The notes beneath the pieces were generated by a model that was not told the DNA's origin, searched no databases, and saw nothing but the letters and a program-made list of their open reading frames with translations. This document shows positions 43,458-52,253 of a stretch of DNA of 57,495 nucleotides, piece by piece. Source of the DNA: Hydrogenibacillus sp. (GTDB lineage Bacteria > Bacillota > Bacilli > Thermicanales > DSM-22653); NCBI GenBank assembly GCA_014896255.1, contig JADBKT010000007.1:1-57495 (forward strand). Reading direction: 5' to 3'. A program made the translations under genes and the position numbers. The first letter of the stretch is position 1; each line of letters begins with the position of its first letter.

Positions 43458-44111
43458 ATGGAAACGTTTCAGGTGCGCTCGATCAACATCGGACGGGTGA
43501 AGACGCTCGCTCGGGACGGGCGGGTCGTCCATAGCGCGATAGAGAAGCGCCCGGTCGAAAGACCGATCTATTTGACGAAAAACGGTTTCATCGATGACGA
43601 ACAAGGAGACCGCGAAAACCACGGCGGAGAGGACAAGGCGGTCTGTGTCTATCCGAAGGATCACTATGTCTACTGGGAAAGGTGGCTCGGCACGCCTCTT
43701 CCGCCGTCCGCGTTCGGTGAAAATGTGACCGTCGTCGGTCTGCTGGAGACGGCAGCGGCAATCGGGGACGTGTTCCGGCTGGGGGAGGCGATCGTCCAGG
43801 TGGCACAGCCTCGCCGCCCGTGTTTTAAGCTCGAGCTTCGTTATGGCCGTCGTCAGCTTCCGGCAAAAGTCCGCGAAACGGCGTTTACCGGGTTTTATAT
43901 GCGGGTGCTCGAGGAAGGCTGGGTGCGGCCGGGCGATGCGCTCGTGCGCATCGAGCGCGACCCGGCGGAGCTCACGGTGGAACGCGTCATGCGCGCCACC
44001 GACGCCCGACCGCCGGATTCGGAAGCGATCCGGTCCATTGCCGCGCATCCGGCTCTAGCCGAACGCTATCGGCGGAAACTTCAAGATTTGCTGGAGTCCT
44101 TCACGTCTTGA
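43458..44111 (+). CDS. MOSC-domain protein (YiiM-like)
   Basis: This 217-residue protein has the MOSC fold used to bind molybdopterin or to transfer sulfur: the [20 protein letters not shown] strand, [54 protein letters not shown] with the conserved Cys, and [20 protein letters not shown]. YiiM-type proteins reduce N-hydroxylated compounds or protect against toxic base analogues. The start has AAAAGGAGAAGGGCG upstream. No molybdopterin synthesis genes are near, so its role is not shown by context. Confidence 0.88.
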   Translation: METFQVRSINIGRVKTLARDGRVVHSAIEKRPVERPIYLTKNGFIDDEQGDRENHGGEDKAVCVYPKDHYVYWERWLGTPLPPSAFGENVTVVGLLETAAAIGDVFRLGEAIVQVAQPRRPCFKLELRYGRRQLPAKVRETAFTGFYMRVLEEGWVRPGDALVRIERDPAELTVERVMRATDARPPDSEAIRSIAAHPALAERYRRKLQDLLESFTS

Positions 44112-44183
44112 CCCGCGATGTGAACAGGCGTTGGGACGGATCAAAGTCTGGGTCTACGTTATGACGATGGAAGCGCTGGCCTT

Positions 44184-44212
44184 TTGACTTTCCTCCGGGA
44201 TTTAAGTACAAT
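44184..44212 (+). promoter_or_regulatory. Promoter of valS
   Basis: TTGACT and TACAAT are 17 bases apart, giving a transcript that starts near 44219 with a leader of about 475 bases. Confidence 0.75.
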
Positions 44213-44218
44213 GAGGCA

Positions 44219-44624
44219 CACAAACGGAAACGTAAACGGCGAAGAAGAGGAGGAGTAGCCGGCTTCGACCTGATCCAGAGAAGGGATCCGCGGCTGGAAG
44301 ATCCCTTCAGGTCGGCGGCGAAGTCGCCTCGGAGCCGGTCGCCTGAGCGTCAAGCGGATGGTACGGCCCGACGATCATCGGCGGATCGCAGGATTTGCCC
44401 GTCGTGCGCGGACCTTGCGGTTCATTCGCCCGACGGCGCGCGTTAGGCGCGTTGGGCCAGCGGCCGCTTGATTCGTAGGGTGACACGTCGACCGGCGTTA
44501 ACGGCATGAGCGCACCGGTGGTGTGATGCCGCGCGGCGAGAGGCGCAAGGGCATGACCGACACCGGTGAACAAAGGTGGTACCGCGGAGCGTCGCTCCGT
44601 CCTTTGACGAGGACGGGGCTTTTT
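44219..44624 (+). ncRNA. T-box riboswitch of valS
   Basis: The leader contains the T-box sequence AAGGTGGTACCGCGG (44573-44587), which pairs with the acceptor end of uncharged tRNA. Stem I starts around GCCGGCTTCG (44260) and closes at CGGAGCCGGT (44330-44339). GTC, a valine codon, stands in the specifier position within GCGAAGTCGCCTC (codon at 44323-44325). The antiterminator overlaps the terminator that follows. Uncharged tRNA-Val(GAC) would allow read-through into valS. The stem II-III region is long and GC-rich. Confidence 0.93.
44594..44624 (+). terminator. T-box-controlled terminator of valS
   Basis: GCTCCGTCC (44594-44602) pairs with GGACGGGGC (44611-44619), followed by five T residues. 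Its 5' arm overlaps the region needed for the antiterminator. Confidence 0.88.
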
Positions 44625-44695
44625 CATTTGCGCAGGCGAACGATTTGCGCTTGTTGAAGTGTGTTTGCGAAAAATCGGGAAAGGATGGGTGCAGC

Positions 44696-47503
44696 ATGAC
44701 GGAACAGGCGATGCGCGACATTCCGAAGGCCTACCAGCCGAAAGCGGTCGAATCCAAGTGGTATCGCCATTGGATCGAACAAGGGTATTTCACGCCGAAA
44801 GGCGACGGTTCGAAGCCGCCGTTTACGATCGTCATCCCTCCGCCGAACGTGACCGGAAATCTTCACATCGGTCACGCCTTGAACAACACGCTCCAAGACA
44901 TCCTCATTCGCTTCAAACGCATGCAAGGGTATGACGCGCTCTGGCTGCCCGGTATGGACCACGCCGGTATCGCCACGCAGACGCGCGTGGAGGCGAAGCT
45001 GGCGGAAGAGGGACTCACCCGCCGCGACTTGGGACGCGAGGCGTTCATCGAGCGGGTCTGGGGATGGAAGGAGCATTTTGCGTCCGTCATACGCGAACAG
45101 TGGGAAAAGCTCGGGCTGTCTCTCGACTACACCCGTGAGCGGTTTACGCTGGACGAAGGATTATCGCGGGCGGTTCGCGAAGTGTTTGTGCGGCTTTATG
45201 AACGGGGGCTCATCTACCGTGGGGAGTACATCATCCACTGGGATCCGGTGGCCCGGACGGCGCTTTCGGACATCGAGGTCGAGCACAAGGAAGTCGAAGG
45301 AAAGCTCTATCACCTGCGCTACCCGCTCAAGGACGGGAGCGGATACATCGAGATCGCCACGACGCGGCCGGAGACGATGTTCGGCGACGTTGCCGTGGCC
45401 GTGCATCCGGACGATGAACGCTACCGGCACCTGATCGGCAAGTCGGCGGTGCTCCCGGTCATCGGCCGGGAGCTCCCGATCATCGCCGACGATTACGTCG
45501 ATCCGTCGTTCGGCAGCGGGGCGGTGAAGGTCACGCCGGCGCACGATCCGAACGACTTTGAGATCGGTCTTCGGCACGACCTTCCGCGGGTCGTCGTCAT
45601 GGACGAGACGGGGCATATGAACGAGAACGCCGGGCCGTATGCGGGCTTGGACCGTTTTGAATGCCGGAAGCGGCTGGTCGAAGATTTGACGGCGCAGGGC
45701 ATCTGCCGTAAAGTCGAGCGTCACGTGCACAACGTTGGCCACAGCCAGCGCACCGGCGCCGTCGTGGAGCCGTATTTGTCGACGCAATGGTTCGTCCGCA
45801 TGAAGCCGCTCGCCGAACGGGCCATCGCCCAGGCGTACGCCGACGATGAGCGGCTCAAGACTGCGGCGGACGTTCAACCTTCGAAGGTCGGCCACGAACG
45901 ACACGGTGCAGCCGTGCGCTTCGTCCCCGAGCGGTTCAAAAAGATCTACTTGAACTGGATCGAAAACGTCAAGGACTGGGTCATCTCCCGTCAGCTTTGG
46001 TGGGGCCACCGCATCCCGGCCTGGCACTGCGACGACTGCGGCGGCATCACCGTCGATCGCAAGACGCCGGAGCGCTGCGCGCATTGCGGGAGCGCGCACA
46101 TTCGCCAGGACGAAGACGTCCTCGACACGTGGTTCAGTTCGGCGCTCTGGCCGTTTTCGACCCTCGGCTGGCCGGACGAGACGGACGACATGCGCCGCTT
46201 CTACCCGACGGACGTCCTCGTCACCGGGCACGACATCATCTACTTCTGGGTGGCGCGGATGATCTTCACCGCCTTGGAGTTTACCGGCGAGAATCCGTTC
46301 CACACGGTGCTCATCCACGGCCTGGTGCGGGACGCCGAAGGCCGCAAGATGTCCAAGTCGCTCGGAAACGGCGTCGATCCGATGGAGATGATCGATCTTT
46401 ACGGCGCCGACGCGCTGCGCTTTATGCTCTCCACCGGGTTTACGCCGGGACAGGATCTTCGTTTCCGCCAGGAACGCATCGAGGCCGCCCGGAACTTTGC
46501 GAACAAGATCTGGAACGCCTCCCGCTTCGTGCTCATGAATTTGGATGACGAGCACTTCGACGCCGAAGCGATCGTCGAGGCGGCGCTCGCCGGCGGCACG
46601 CTCAAATCGACGGAGCGCTGGATCCTGCACCGCTTGATGGAGACCATCCAAGGCGTGACGGACAATCTGGAGCGCTATGAATTCGGCGAAGCGGGGCGCC
46701 TGCTCTACGATTTCATCTGGGACGAGTACTGCGACTGGTTCATCGAATTTACGAAAGGCGACTTGTACGGCGAGGACGCCGAAGCCAAGCGACAAGCGCT
46801 GGCCGTGCTCATCTACACCCTTGAACGCTCGCTTGCGCTTCTCCACCCGTACATGCCGTTTTTGACCGAGGAGATCTATCATTTGCTCCCGACGCCGAAG
46901 GACAGGGCTCGGGCGGAGAGCCTCATCATCGCCCCGTGGCCGAAGGCCGACGAACGCTTCCGGGATTCGGCGGCGGTGGAAGCGGTGAGCGAGGTGATGG
47001 AGCTGGTCCGCGGCGTGCGCAACATCCGCCAAGAAGTCGGCGTCGCGCCGGGGCGGATCGTCAGGTTGGAGGTCTTGTCCGAGAGGGAGGCGAAGGCGCG
47101 ATTTGATGAGCACGCGCCGTACATCGCCCGCCTGGCGCAGGCGGAGGTCACCATCGGCGTGCGCACGCAGGACGGCGTTCAGTCGGCGGTGCACGCCTTG
47201 GGCGGCGTGACGCGGCACGCCGAATATCGGCTGCCGCTGCGCGGCCTGGTCGACGTCGAACAGGAACTCGAGCGGCTGAAAAAAGAATGGGCGAAGTGGG
47301 ATGCGGAAGTCGAGCGGGTGCGCAAGAAACTGGCCAACCCGGACTTCGTCGAAAAAGCGCCGGCCCACGTCGTCGAGGCGGAGCGGGAGAAAGAGCGGGA
47401 TTACCTCGAACGGCGGGAAAAAGTGCGCGAACGCCTGTCGCTCTTTACGCAGGCGCTGAACGACGAGCATAAGGCGCAAAAAGACGCCGGTCCAAAGTCG
47501 TAA
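44696..47503 (+). CDS. valS: Valyl-tRNA synthetase
   Basis: This class I synthetase charges tRNA-Val. The 935-residue protein has the HIGH motif in [20 protein letters not shown], the editing domain with [17 protein letters not shown], a zinc knuckle (WHCDDCGGI and CAHCGSAHI), the KMSKS motif in [10 protein letters not shown], an anticodon-binding domain and a C-terminal coiled coil ([20 protein letters not shown]). The ATG at 44696 has AAAGGATGG upstream; the open frame to 44576 lies in the T-box. Slightly longer than the usual 880. Confidence 0.97.
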   Translation: MTEQAMRDIPKAYQPKAVESKWYRHWIEQGYFTPKGDGSKPPFTIVIPPPNVTGNLHIGHALNNTLQDILIRFKRMQGYDALWLPGMDHAGIATQTRVEAKLAEEGLTRRDLGREAFIERVWGWKEHFASVIREQWEKLGLSLDYTRERFTLDEGLSRAVREVFVRLYERGLIYRGEYIIHWDPVARTALSDIEVEHKEVEGKLYHLRYPLKDGSGYIEIATTRPETMFGDVAVAVHPDDERYRHLIGKSAVLPVIGRELPIIADDYVDPSFGSGAVKVTPAHDPNDFEIGLRHDLPRVVVMDETGHMNENAGPYAGLDRFECRKRLVEDLTAQGICRKVERHVHNVGHSQRTGAVVEPYLSTQWFVRMKPLAERAIAQAYADDERLKTAADVQPSKVGHERHGAAVRFVPERFKKIYLNWIENVKDWVISRQLWWGHRIPAWHCDDCGGITVDRKTPERCAHCGSAHIRQDEDVLDTWFSSALWPFSTLGWPDETDDMRRFYPTDVLVTGHDIIYFWVARMIFTALEFTGENPFHTVLIHGLVRDAEGRKMSKSLGNGVDPMEMIDLYGADALRFMLSTGFTPGQDLRFRQERIEAARNFANKIWNASRFVLMNLDDEHFDAEAIVEAALAGGTLKSTERWILHRLMETIQGVTDNLERYEFGEAGRLLYDFIWDEYCDWFIEFTKGDLYGEDAEAKRQALAVLIYTLERSLALLHPYMPFLTEEIYHLLPTPKDRARAESLIIAPWPKADERFRDSAAVEAVSEVMELVRGVRNIRQEVGVAPGRIVRLEVLSEREAKARFDEHAPYIARLAQAEVTIGVRTQDGVQSAVHALGGVTRHAEYRLPLRGLVDVEQELERLKKEWAKWDAEVERVRKKLANPDFVEKAPAHVVEAEREKERDYLERREKVRERLSLFTQALNDEHKAQKDAGPKS

Positions 47504-47571
47504 AAGCCGAACCAAGGCGTATGGCCGAGGCATTCGTTGGATAAAGAGAAAATGGGAGGCGATTCCACCCG

Positions 47572-49038
47572 ATGAGCACAAAAACGGAGATCATCGCCTG
47601 GTTCGAAGGCCATCGCCGGGACGTCTATGAACCGGGGACGGTGCGCATGGAGGCGCTTCTCGAGCGGCTCGATCATCCTGAGCGGCGGCTCAAATTCGTG
47701 CACATCGCCGGAACGAACGGCAAGGGCTCGACCCTTGCCTTTCTTCAATCGATTTTGCGCGCCGCGGGGTACGACGTCGGAGCGTACATCTCGCCTCACG
47801 TGACGACGTACGAAAGCCGCATTCAGCTGAACGGCGAACCGATCGATGAAGCGGGGCTCGCGTTCGTCTACGAGACGCTCCGCCCGCACGCCGAGGCGCT
47901 CGCCGCCACGCCGCTCGGCGCGCCGACGGAGTTTGAGCTGCTCACGGCGGCGGCGATCGTCTATTTCGCCAAGCGGGCATATCCGGACATCGTCTTGTTC
48001 GAGACGGGCCTCGGCGGTCGGTTGGATTCGACGAACGTCGTCTACCCGCTGGTGAGCGTCATCACTTCGATCGGCTTCGACCACATACGCCTGCTCGGAT
48101 CCACGCTCGCCGCCATCGCCCGAGAGAAGGCGGGGATCATCAAATCCGGCGTGCCGGTCGTCACCACGCGTCAGGATGCGGAGGCCATGCGCGTGATTCG
48201 TGACACGGCGAAGGCGAAGCGGGCCGATCTCTACGCCTTGGACGAACGGTTTTGGGTGGAGGATCCGCGCATCGGTCCAAGCGGACAATCGCTTTCGGTG
48301 CGCACGCCGCACCGTCTGTATCCGGGGCTTCGGCTCGGGATGCGCGGCGTGCATCAGTTTGAAAACGCCGCCCTTGCCGTGATGGCCGCAGAGCTTCTTC
48401 GCCTTTATTACGCGTTCGATATCGAAGACGAGCATGTGCGCGAAGGGCTCTTGCGCGCGGAAAACCCCGGGCGGATGGAGCTGTTTGAGGGACCGGGCGG
48501 CGTGAACATCGTGCTTGACGGCGCACACAATGAAAGCGGGATGCGCCAATTTGCCGCTTCGCTGGAGGCGCTTTGTCCGGCGGCGCGGCGCGTGGCCGTG
48601 TTCGCGGCGATGAAAGACAAAGATCACCGGGCGATGCTCTCGCATCTTCTCCCGCATATCGAGGCGCTCGTCGTAACGACGGTCGACCTGCCGCGGGCGG
48701 AAAATCCGGCCGTGCTCTCTGAAGAAGCACGCATGATTCGTCCGGAGCTTCCCATATATATACAGCAAGCGCCGCCCCAAGCGCTGGAGGCGGCCCTTCG
48801 GATCGCGAGCAAAGCGGCCAACCGGATCGCCGATGAATCGGCGCCAAACACGGCGTCATCGGGGAAAGCCGACGGCGCCGTACTTCGGACAGAAGCGGAG
48901 GCAGGAGCGGAAGGGACTCGTGCGATGGTCGCCGTGACCGGGTCTCTATACTTGATTCAAGCCGTCCGTCCGACGGTCATCGAAGCGTTTCCGGCGCTCG
49001 GCGCGGGGGCGGCGACCGGTGCACATTCCGACAGATGA
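47572..49038 (+). CDS. folC: Folylpolyglutamate synthase / dihydrofolate synthase
   Basis: This Mur-ligase-like enzyme adds glutamate to folates. In 488 residues it has the P-loop IAGTNGKGSTLAFLQSIL, YISPHVTTYESRIQLNGEPI, TELFETGLGGRLDSTN-like LFETGLGGRLDSTNVV, ITSIGFDHIRLLG, AREKAGIIKSGVPVV and NIVLDGAHNESGM. The C-terminal 60 residues (after about 420) contain an Ala/Glu-rich insertion before VTGSLYLIQAVR. It lies 69 bases after valS, as in B. subtilis, and GGGAGGCG precedes the start. Confidence 0.94.
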   Translation: MSTKTEIIAWFEGHRRDVYEPGTVRMEALLERLDHPERRLKFVHIAGTNGKGSTLAFLQSILRAAGYDVGAYISPHVTTYESRIQLNGEPIDEAGLAFVYETLRPHAEALAATPLGAPTEFELLTAAAIVYFAKRAYPDIVLFETGLGGRLDSTNVVYPLVSVITSIGFDHIRLLGSTLAAIAREKAGIIKSGVPVVTTRQDAEAMRVIRDTAKAKRADLYALDERFWVEDPRIGPSGQSLSVRTPHRLYPGLRLGMRGVHQFENAALAVMAAELLRLYYAFDIEDEHVREGLLRAENPGRMELFEGPGGVNIVLDGAHNESGMRQFAASLEALCPAARRVAVFAAMKDKDHRAMLSHLLPHIEALVVTTVDLPRAENPAVLSEEARMIRPELPIYIQQAPPQALEAALRIASKAANRIADESAPNTASSGKADGAVLRTEAEAGAEGTRAMVAVTGSLYLIQAVRPTVIEAFPALGAGAATGAHSDR

Positions 49039-49063
49039 CACGCATGGAAAGAAGGTGCGCGGC

Positions 49064-50482
49064 GTGGAGCCCATCCGGAAATTACACTTCATCGGCATCG
49101 GCGGTTATGGGATGAGCGCGTTGGCGCGCATTTTTTTGGCCCGCGGCGCGGCAGTGAGCGGCTCAGATCTGAAGCATAAGCCGATCACCGAGGCGCTGGC
49201 CCGAGAAGGCGCGCAGGTTTGGATCGGCCACAACGTCGCCAACGTGCCGTCGGATGCCGTCGTCGTCTACTCTTCGGACGTCCCGGCGGACAACGTCGAG
49301 CTTGCCGTCGCGCGCTCCCGAGGCCAGGTGGTAATGCATCGCGCGGAGCTTTTGGCCCGCTTGGTCAACGATGCCCGGGGCGTCGCCGTCGCCGGGTCGC
49401 ACGGGAAGACGACGACGACGGGGATGATCGGCTGTGCGCTTACGGCGGCCGGGTGGGATCCGACGGTCGTCATCGGCGGGGAACTCGTCGCCGGCGGCAC
49501 GAACGCCCGCGCCGGGCGTTCGCCGTACGTCATTGCCGAAGCGGATGAGAGCGACCGTTCGTTTTTGCGTTACCGCCCGTACGTTTCGGTGATCACGAAC
49601 ATCGAACCGGACCATCTGGAAAACTACGGCGGCGATTTTCAGGCGATGCGGGACGCTTTTCGGATCTTTGCCGAACAGACGAAACCGGGCGGCGCCGTCG
49701 TCGTCGGCGTGGACGACGATGAAGCGCGAACCTTGGCCGAGGCGCTTTTCAAACCGCCCGATGACCTTGACGTTGCCCCGCCGCGTCTGATCACCTTCGC
49801 CGTCGATCGGCCGGCCGATGTGACGGCGCGGGACATCGAGATTAAGGACGGACGCGCCGCGTTTACGCTCGTCTTGCACGGCGATGTCGCCGGTCGCGTG
49901 GAACTTCAGGTCATCGGACGGCATCACGTCTACAATGCGCTGGCCTCCGCCGGCGCTTTGTCGGCGCTCGGACTTACCGCCCCTCAGATCGTCGCCGGGC
50001 TCGGCCGCTTTCGGGGGACAAAACGGCGTTTCGAGTTCCTCGGAGAAGCGGACGGGGCGCTCGTCGTCGACGACTATGCCGTTCACCCGACGGAGATCCG
50101 CGCTACGCTCGCCGCCGCCCGCGCGCTCGGCCGGCGCGTCATCGCCGTCTTTCAGCCGCATCGCATGGCCCGCGTCTACTATTTGCGCGAAGCGTTTGCC
50201 GAGGCGTTCGGCGACGCCGATCTCGTCTTCGTCGGCGCGGTCTATACGCCGCGGGGCGACCGCGCGCCGGAGGCGGTGGACGCCGCGGCGCTGGCGCAGG
50301 AGATCGCCAGGCGAAGCGGTCGCCGGACGACGTATATCGAAGACCAGACGGCGCTCTACGATGCCCTGCTTCACACGGTGCAACCGGGCGATCTCGTCAT
50401 CACGCTCGGCGCGGGGGATATTCGCGCGATCGGCGAGGCCCTCGTACAACGAAGGCAAGGGCAGCCAAGAGCAGAAAACTGA
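49064..50482 (+). CDS. murC: UDP-N-acetylmuramate-L-alanine ligase
   Basis: This ATP-dependent ligase adds the first L-Ala to the peptidoglycan precursor. In 472 residues it has LHFIGIGGYGMSALARIFLA, the P-loop VAGSHGKTTTTGMIG, IAEADESDRSFL, TNIEPDHLENYGG, GRHHVYNALASAGA, KRRFEFLG and VFQPHRMARVYYL. The usual DDYAHHPTEI loop reads DDYAVHPTEI, with Val replacing the first His. GTG at 49064 follows GAAAGAAGG. Its last 83 bases overlap the MFS gene on the other strand. Confidence 0.93.
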   Translation: MEPIRKLHFIGIGGYGMSALARIFLARGAAVSGSDLKHKPITEALAREGAQVWIGHNVANVPSDAVVVYSSDVPADNVELAVARSRGQVVMHRAELLARLVNDARGVAVAGSHGKTTTTGMIGCALTAAGWDPTVVIGGELVAGGTNARAGRSPYVIAEADESDRSFLRYRPYVSVITNIEPDHLENYGGDFQAMRDAFRIFAEQTKPGGAVVVGVDDDEARTLAEALFKPPDDLDVAPPRLITFAVDRPADVTARDIEIKDGRAAFTLVLHGDVAGRVELQVIGRHHVYNALASAGALSALGLTAPQIVAGLGRFRGTKRRFEFLGEADGALVVDDYAVHPTEIRATLAAARALGRRVIAVFQPHRMARVYYLREAFAEAFGDADLVFVGAVYTPRGDRAPEAVDAAALAQEIARRSGRRTTYIEDQTALYDALLHTVQPGDLVITLGAGDIRAIGEALVQRRQGQPRAEN

Positions 50483-51665
50483 GTGCGAGCAGGCGGTACA
50501 TTTCGCCGTAGCCGAACCATCGGGCGACGGGCCCGAGGACAAATGCCCCGCCGCCGATCCCGAGGTCGAAGGCGGAGAAGAACATGGCGTTGGCCGCACC
50601 GCGCCTGTTCTCCGGGGCCACTTCGACGGCCCAGGCCTGCATCGACGGTTGGATGGCGCCGAAGGCCACGCCGTATAAGGCGGCGGCGAAGGCGACGCCG
50701 GAGAGCGACTGCGCTTCGGCGAGGGCATAGAGGCCCGCGGCGCCCATCAGCGCGCCCGGCACGACGGCGGCCAGCGCGCCGAACCGGTCATAGACGAAGC
50801 CCGAAAAGGTCCGCACGACGATCGTCATCACGGCGTTGACGGAGAAAAAGAGCCCGACGCCTTCGATCGCCTTTTGCTTGCCGTACATCGCCAAAAACGT
50901 GATGACCCCGCCGTAGGTAAACGACATGAGCATCGCCAAAAATGAAGGCCAGAACGCCGTCGGTTCGAACAGTTGCGATCGGATCGTCCGTCGGTTTCTT
51001 TGCGCCGTCGCCGTACGGGCTTTTTGAAGCGCCGTTTTTTGTTTTTCCGGCGAGGGCGGATGATCCGTCTGCCGACGATTCGGGAGCATCAGGAACAGGG
51101 CCAGCAACGTGAGCCCGAAGGAGACGGTGAACAGAGCGAACGGGCTTATGGAGCGGTAGAGGAGATCGCCGAAAAACGGGCCGATGGCCATCGCCAGCGA
51201 TGAGGAGAGGCCGAAGAAGCCGAGTCCTTCGCCGCGCCGCGCAGGCGACACGATGTCGGCGGCGAGGGTGCCGAAGGCGGTCGTCGAGATGCCCCAACCG
51301 ATCCCGTGGACGGCGCGCACGACATCGAGCGCGAGAACGTCGGTCGCCGCGTTGTACAGCGCGATGCCGACGGCGTTTAAGGCGAGCCCTGCGAACAAGA
51401 CGGCCCGGCGGCCGAAGGCGTCCATCCACGCGCCGGCAAAGGGGCGGATGAGGAGGGCAAAAGCGGTGAGCATGCCGATGACGACGCCGATCCCTTCCGG
51501 GGTGGCGCCGCGCGATTCGGCATACAGCGGGATGACCGGAAGGAGCAGTTGAAACGCGGTAAAGTGCAGCAAGTTGGCGAACGTTACGCGTATGAACGCC
51601 GCCGTCCAGAGCGGCGCTCTGGCGCCGGACATCTGTCGTGCGGACGCGGGAGATCGACCGGACAT
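50400..51665 (-). CDS. MFS transporter
   Basis: The 421-residue protein has 12 predicted membrane segments of the major facilitator superfamily. LHFTAFQLLLPVIPLYAESR is helix 1, RPFAGAWMDAFGRRAVLFAG is the motif A loop and GIGWGISTTAFGTLAADIVS the motif C region; the second half begins after a polar stretch (residues about 195-245). ALYGVAFGAIQPSMQAWAVE and ENRRGAANAMFFSAFDLGIG resemble the YfcJ/YhhS-type drug exporters. I chose ATG at 51665; an earlier ATG at 51713 lacks a good ribosome binding site. The stop lies 83 bases inside murC, antisense. Confidence 0.88.
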   Translation of the reverse strand: MSGRSPASARQMSGARAPLWTAAFIRVTFANLLHFTAFQLLLPVIPLYAESRGATPEGIGVVIGMLTAFALLIRPFAGAWMDAFGRRAVLFAGLALNAVGIALYNAATDVLALDVVRAVHGIGWGISTTAFGTLAADIVSPARRGEGLGFFGLSSSLAMAIGPFFGDLLYRSISPFALFTVSFGLTLLALFLMLPNRRQTDHPPSPEKQKTALQKARTATAQRNRRTIRSQLFEPTAFWPSFLAMLMSFTYGGVITFLAMYGKQKAIEGVGLFFSVNAVMTIVVRTFSGFVYDRFGALAAVVPGALMGAAGLYALAEAQSLSGVAFAAALYGVAFGAIQPSMQAWAVEVAPENRRGAANAMFFSAFDLGIGGGAFVLGPVARWFGYGEMYRLLALSFLLLAALAFVVRGPRRSREYPPRRA

Positions 51666-51769
51666 CTCATCACCTGCCACAGGCGATTGTACGTGTCCAC
51701 CTCGCGGATCCATGCGTAGGATGAATCATCGCACGATCCATCATCACGCATGGAGAGGTGGTCTATGAC

Positions 51770-52153
51770 ATGGAGACCCAAGTGACCGGATTTCTGTACG
51801 AAAAGGAAGAGGGGGGGATGCACGCGCATGAGCTGATTCTGACGTCGTGGGGCGGTCGGCCGGTCCATGTTCATGTTCATGCGTTTGCCGGCGTCACCTC
51901 GACGGACCTCGGGCATCATCACCGGTATGCCGGGACGACGGCCCCTGCGCCGAGCGGCGTTCCCCACACCCACCGCTACGAAGTCGTCACCTCCTTTGAC
52001 GACGGGCATTCGCACGTGATCCGCGGCGTCACCGGTCCGGCGGTACCGGTGCCGGGCGGGGGGCACATCCATTATTTTGAGGGTGTGACCACCGCAAGCG
52101 GCGCCGTTTTGCACACGCATCATTACCGCGGCTACACGCGGGTCGCGCGTTGA
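51770..52153 (+). CDS. YmaF-like histidine-rich protein
   Basis: This 127-residue protein consists of repeats each centred on an HxH or HHH pair: MHAHELIL, VHVHVHAF, GHHHRYAG, PHTHRYEV, GHSHVIRG, GHIHYFEG and LHTHHYRG, spaced by about 15-18 residues. It matches the YmaF family, found in spore-forming Firmicutes; the function is unknown, but the His pairs could bind metal. I chose the ATG at 51770 (METQVTGFLY), with GGAGAGG upstream. It is a single gene between the MFS and nnr genes. Confidence 0.85.
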   Translation: METQVTGFLYEKEEGGMHAHELILTSWGGRPVHVHVHAFAGVTSTDLGHHHRYAGTTAPAPSGVPHTHRYEVVTSFDDGHSHVIRGVTGPAVPVPGGGHIHYFEGVTTASGAVLHTHHYRGYTRVAR

Positions 52154-52253
52154 TATTTTTCAGATTGGGGCAAGCCGTTCTTACGCTTGTCTTTTTTCGC
52201 GGCGGACGGCGAATGGCGTTTGGCTTTAGCGGATGATTCAATCGATGATTGAC

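Noticed and set aside
44576-44695. Upstream start for valS within the open frame
   Set aside because: These codons lie in the T-box and its terminator. The ATG at 44696 has the ribosome site.
45161-47581. 806-codon ORF antisense to valS
   Set aside because: valS is certain from its motifs. The antisense frame has no ribosome site and a skewed composition typical of high-G+C shadows.
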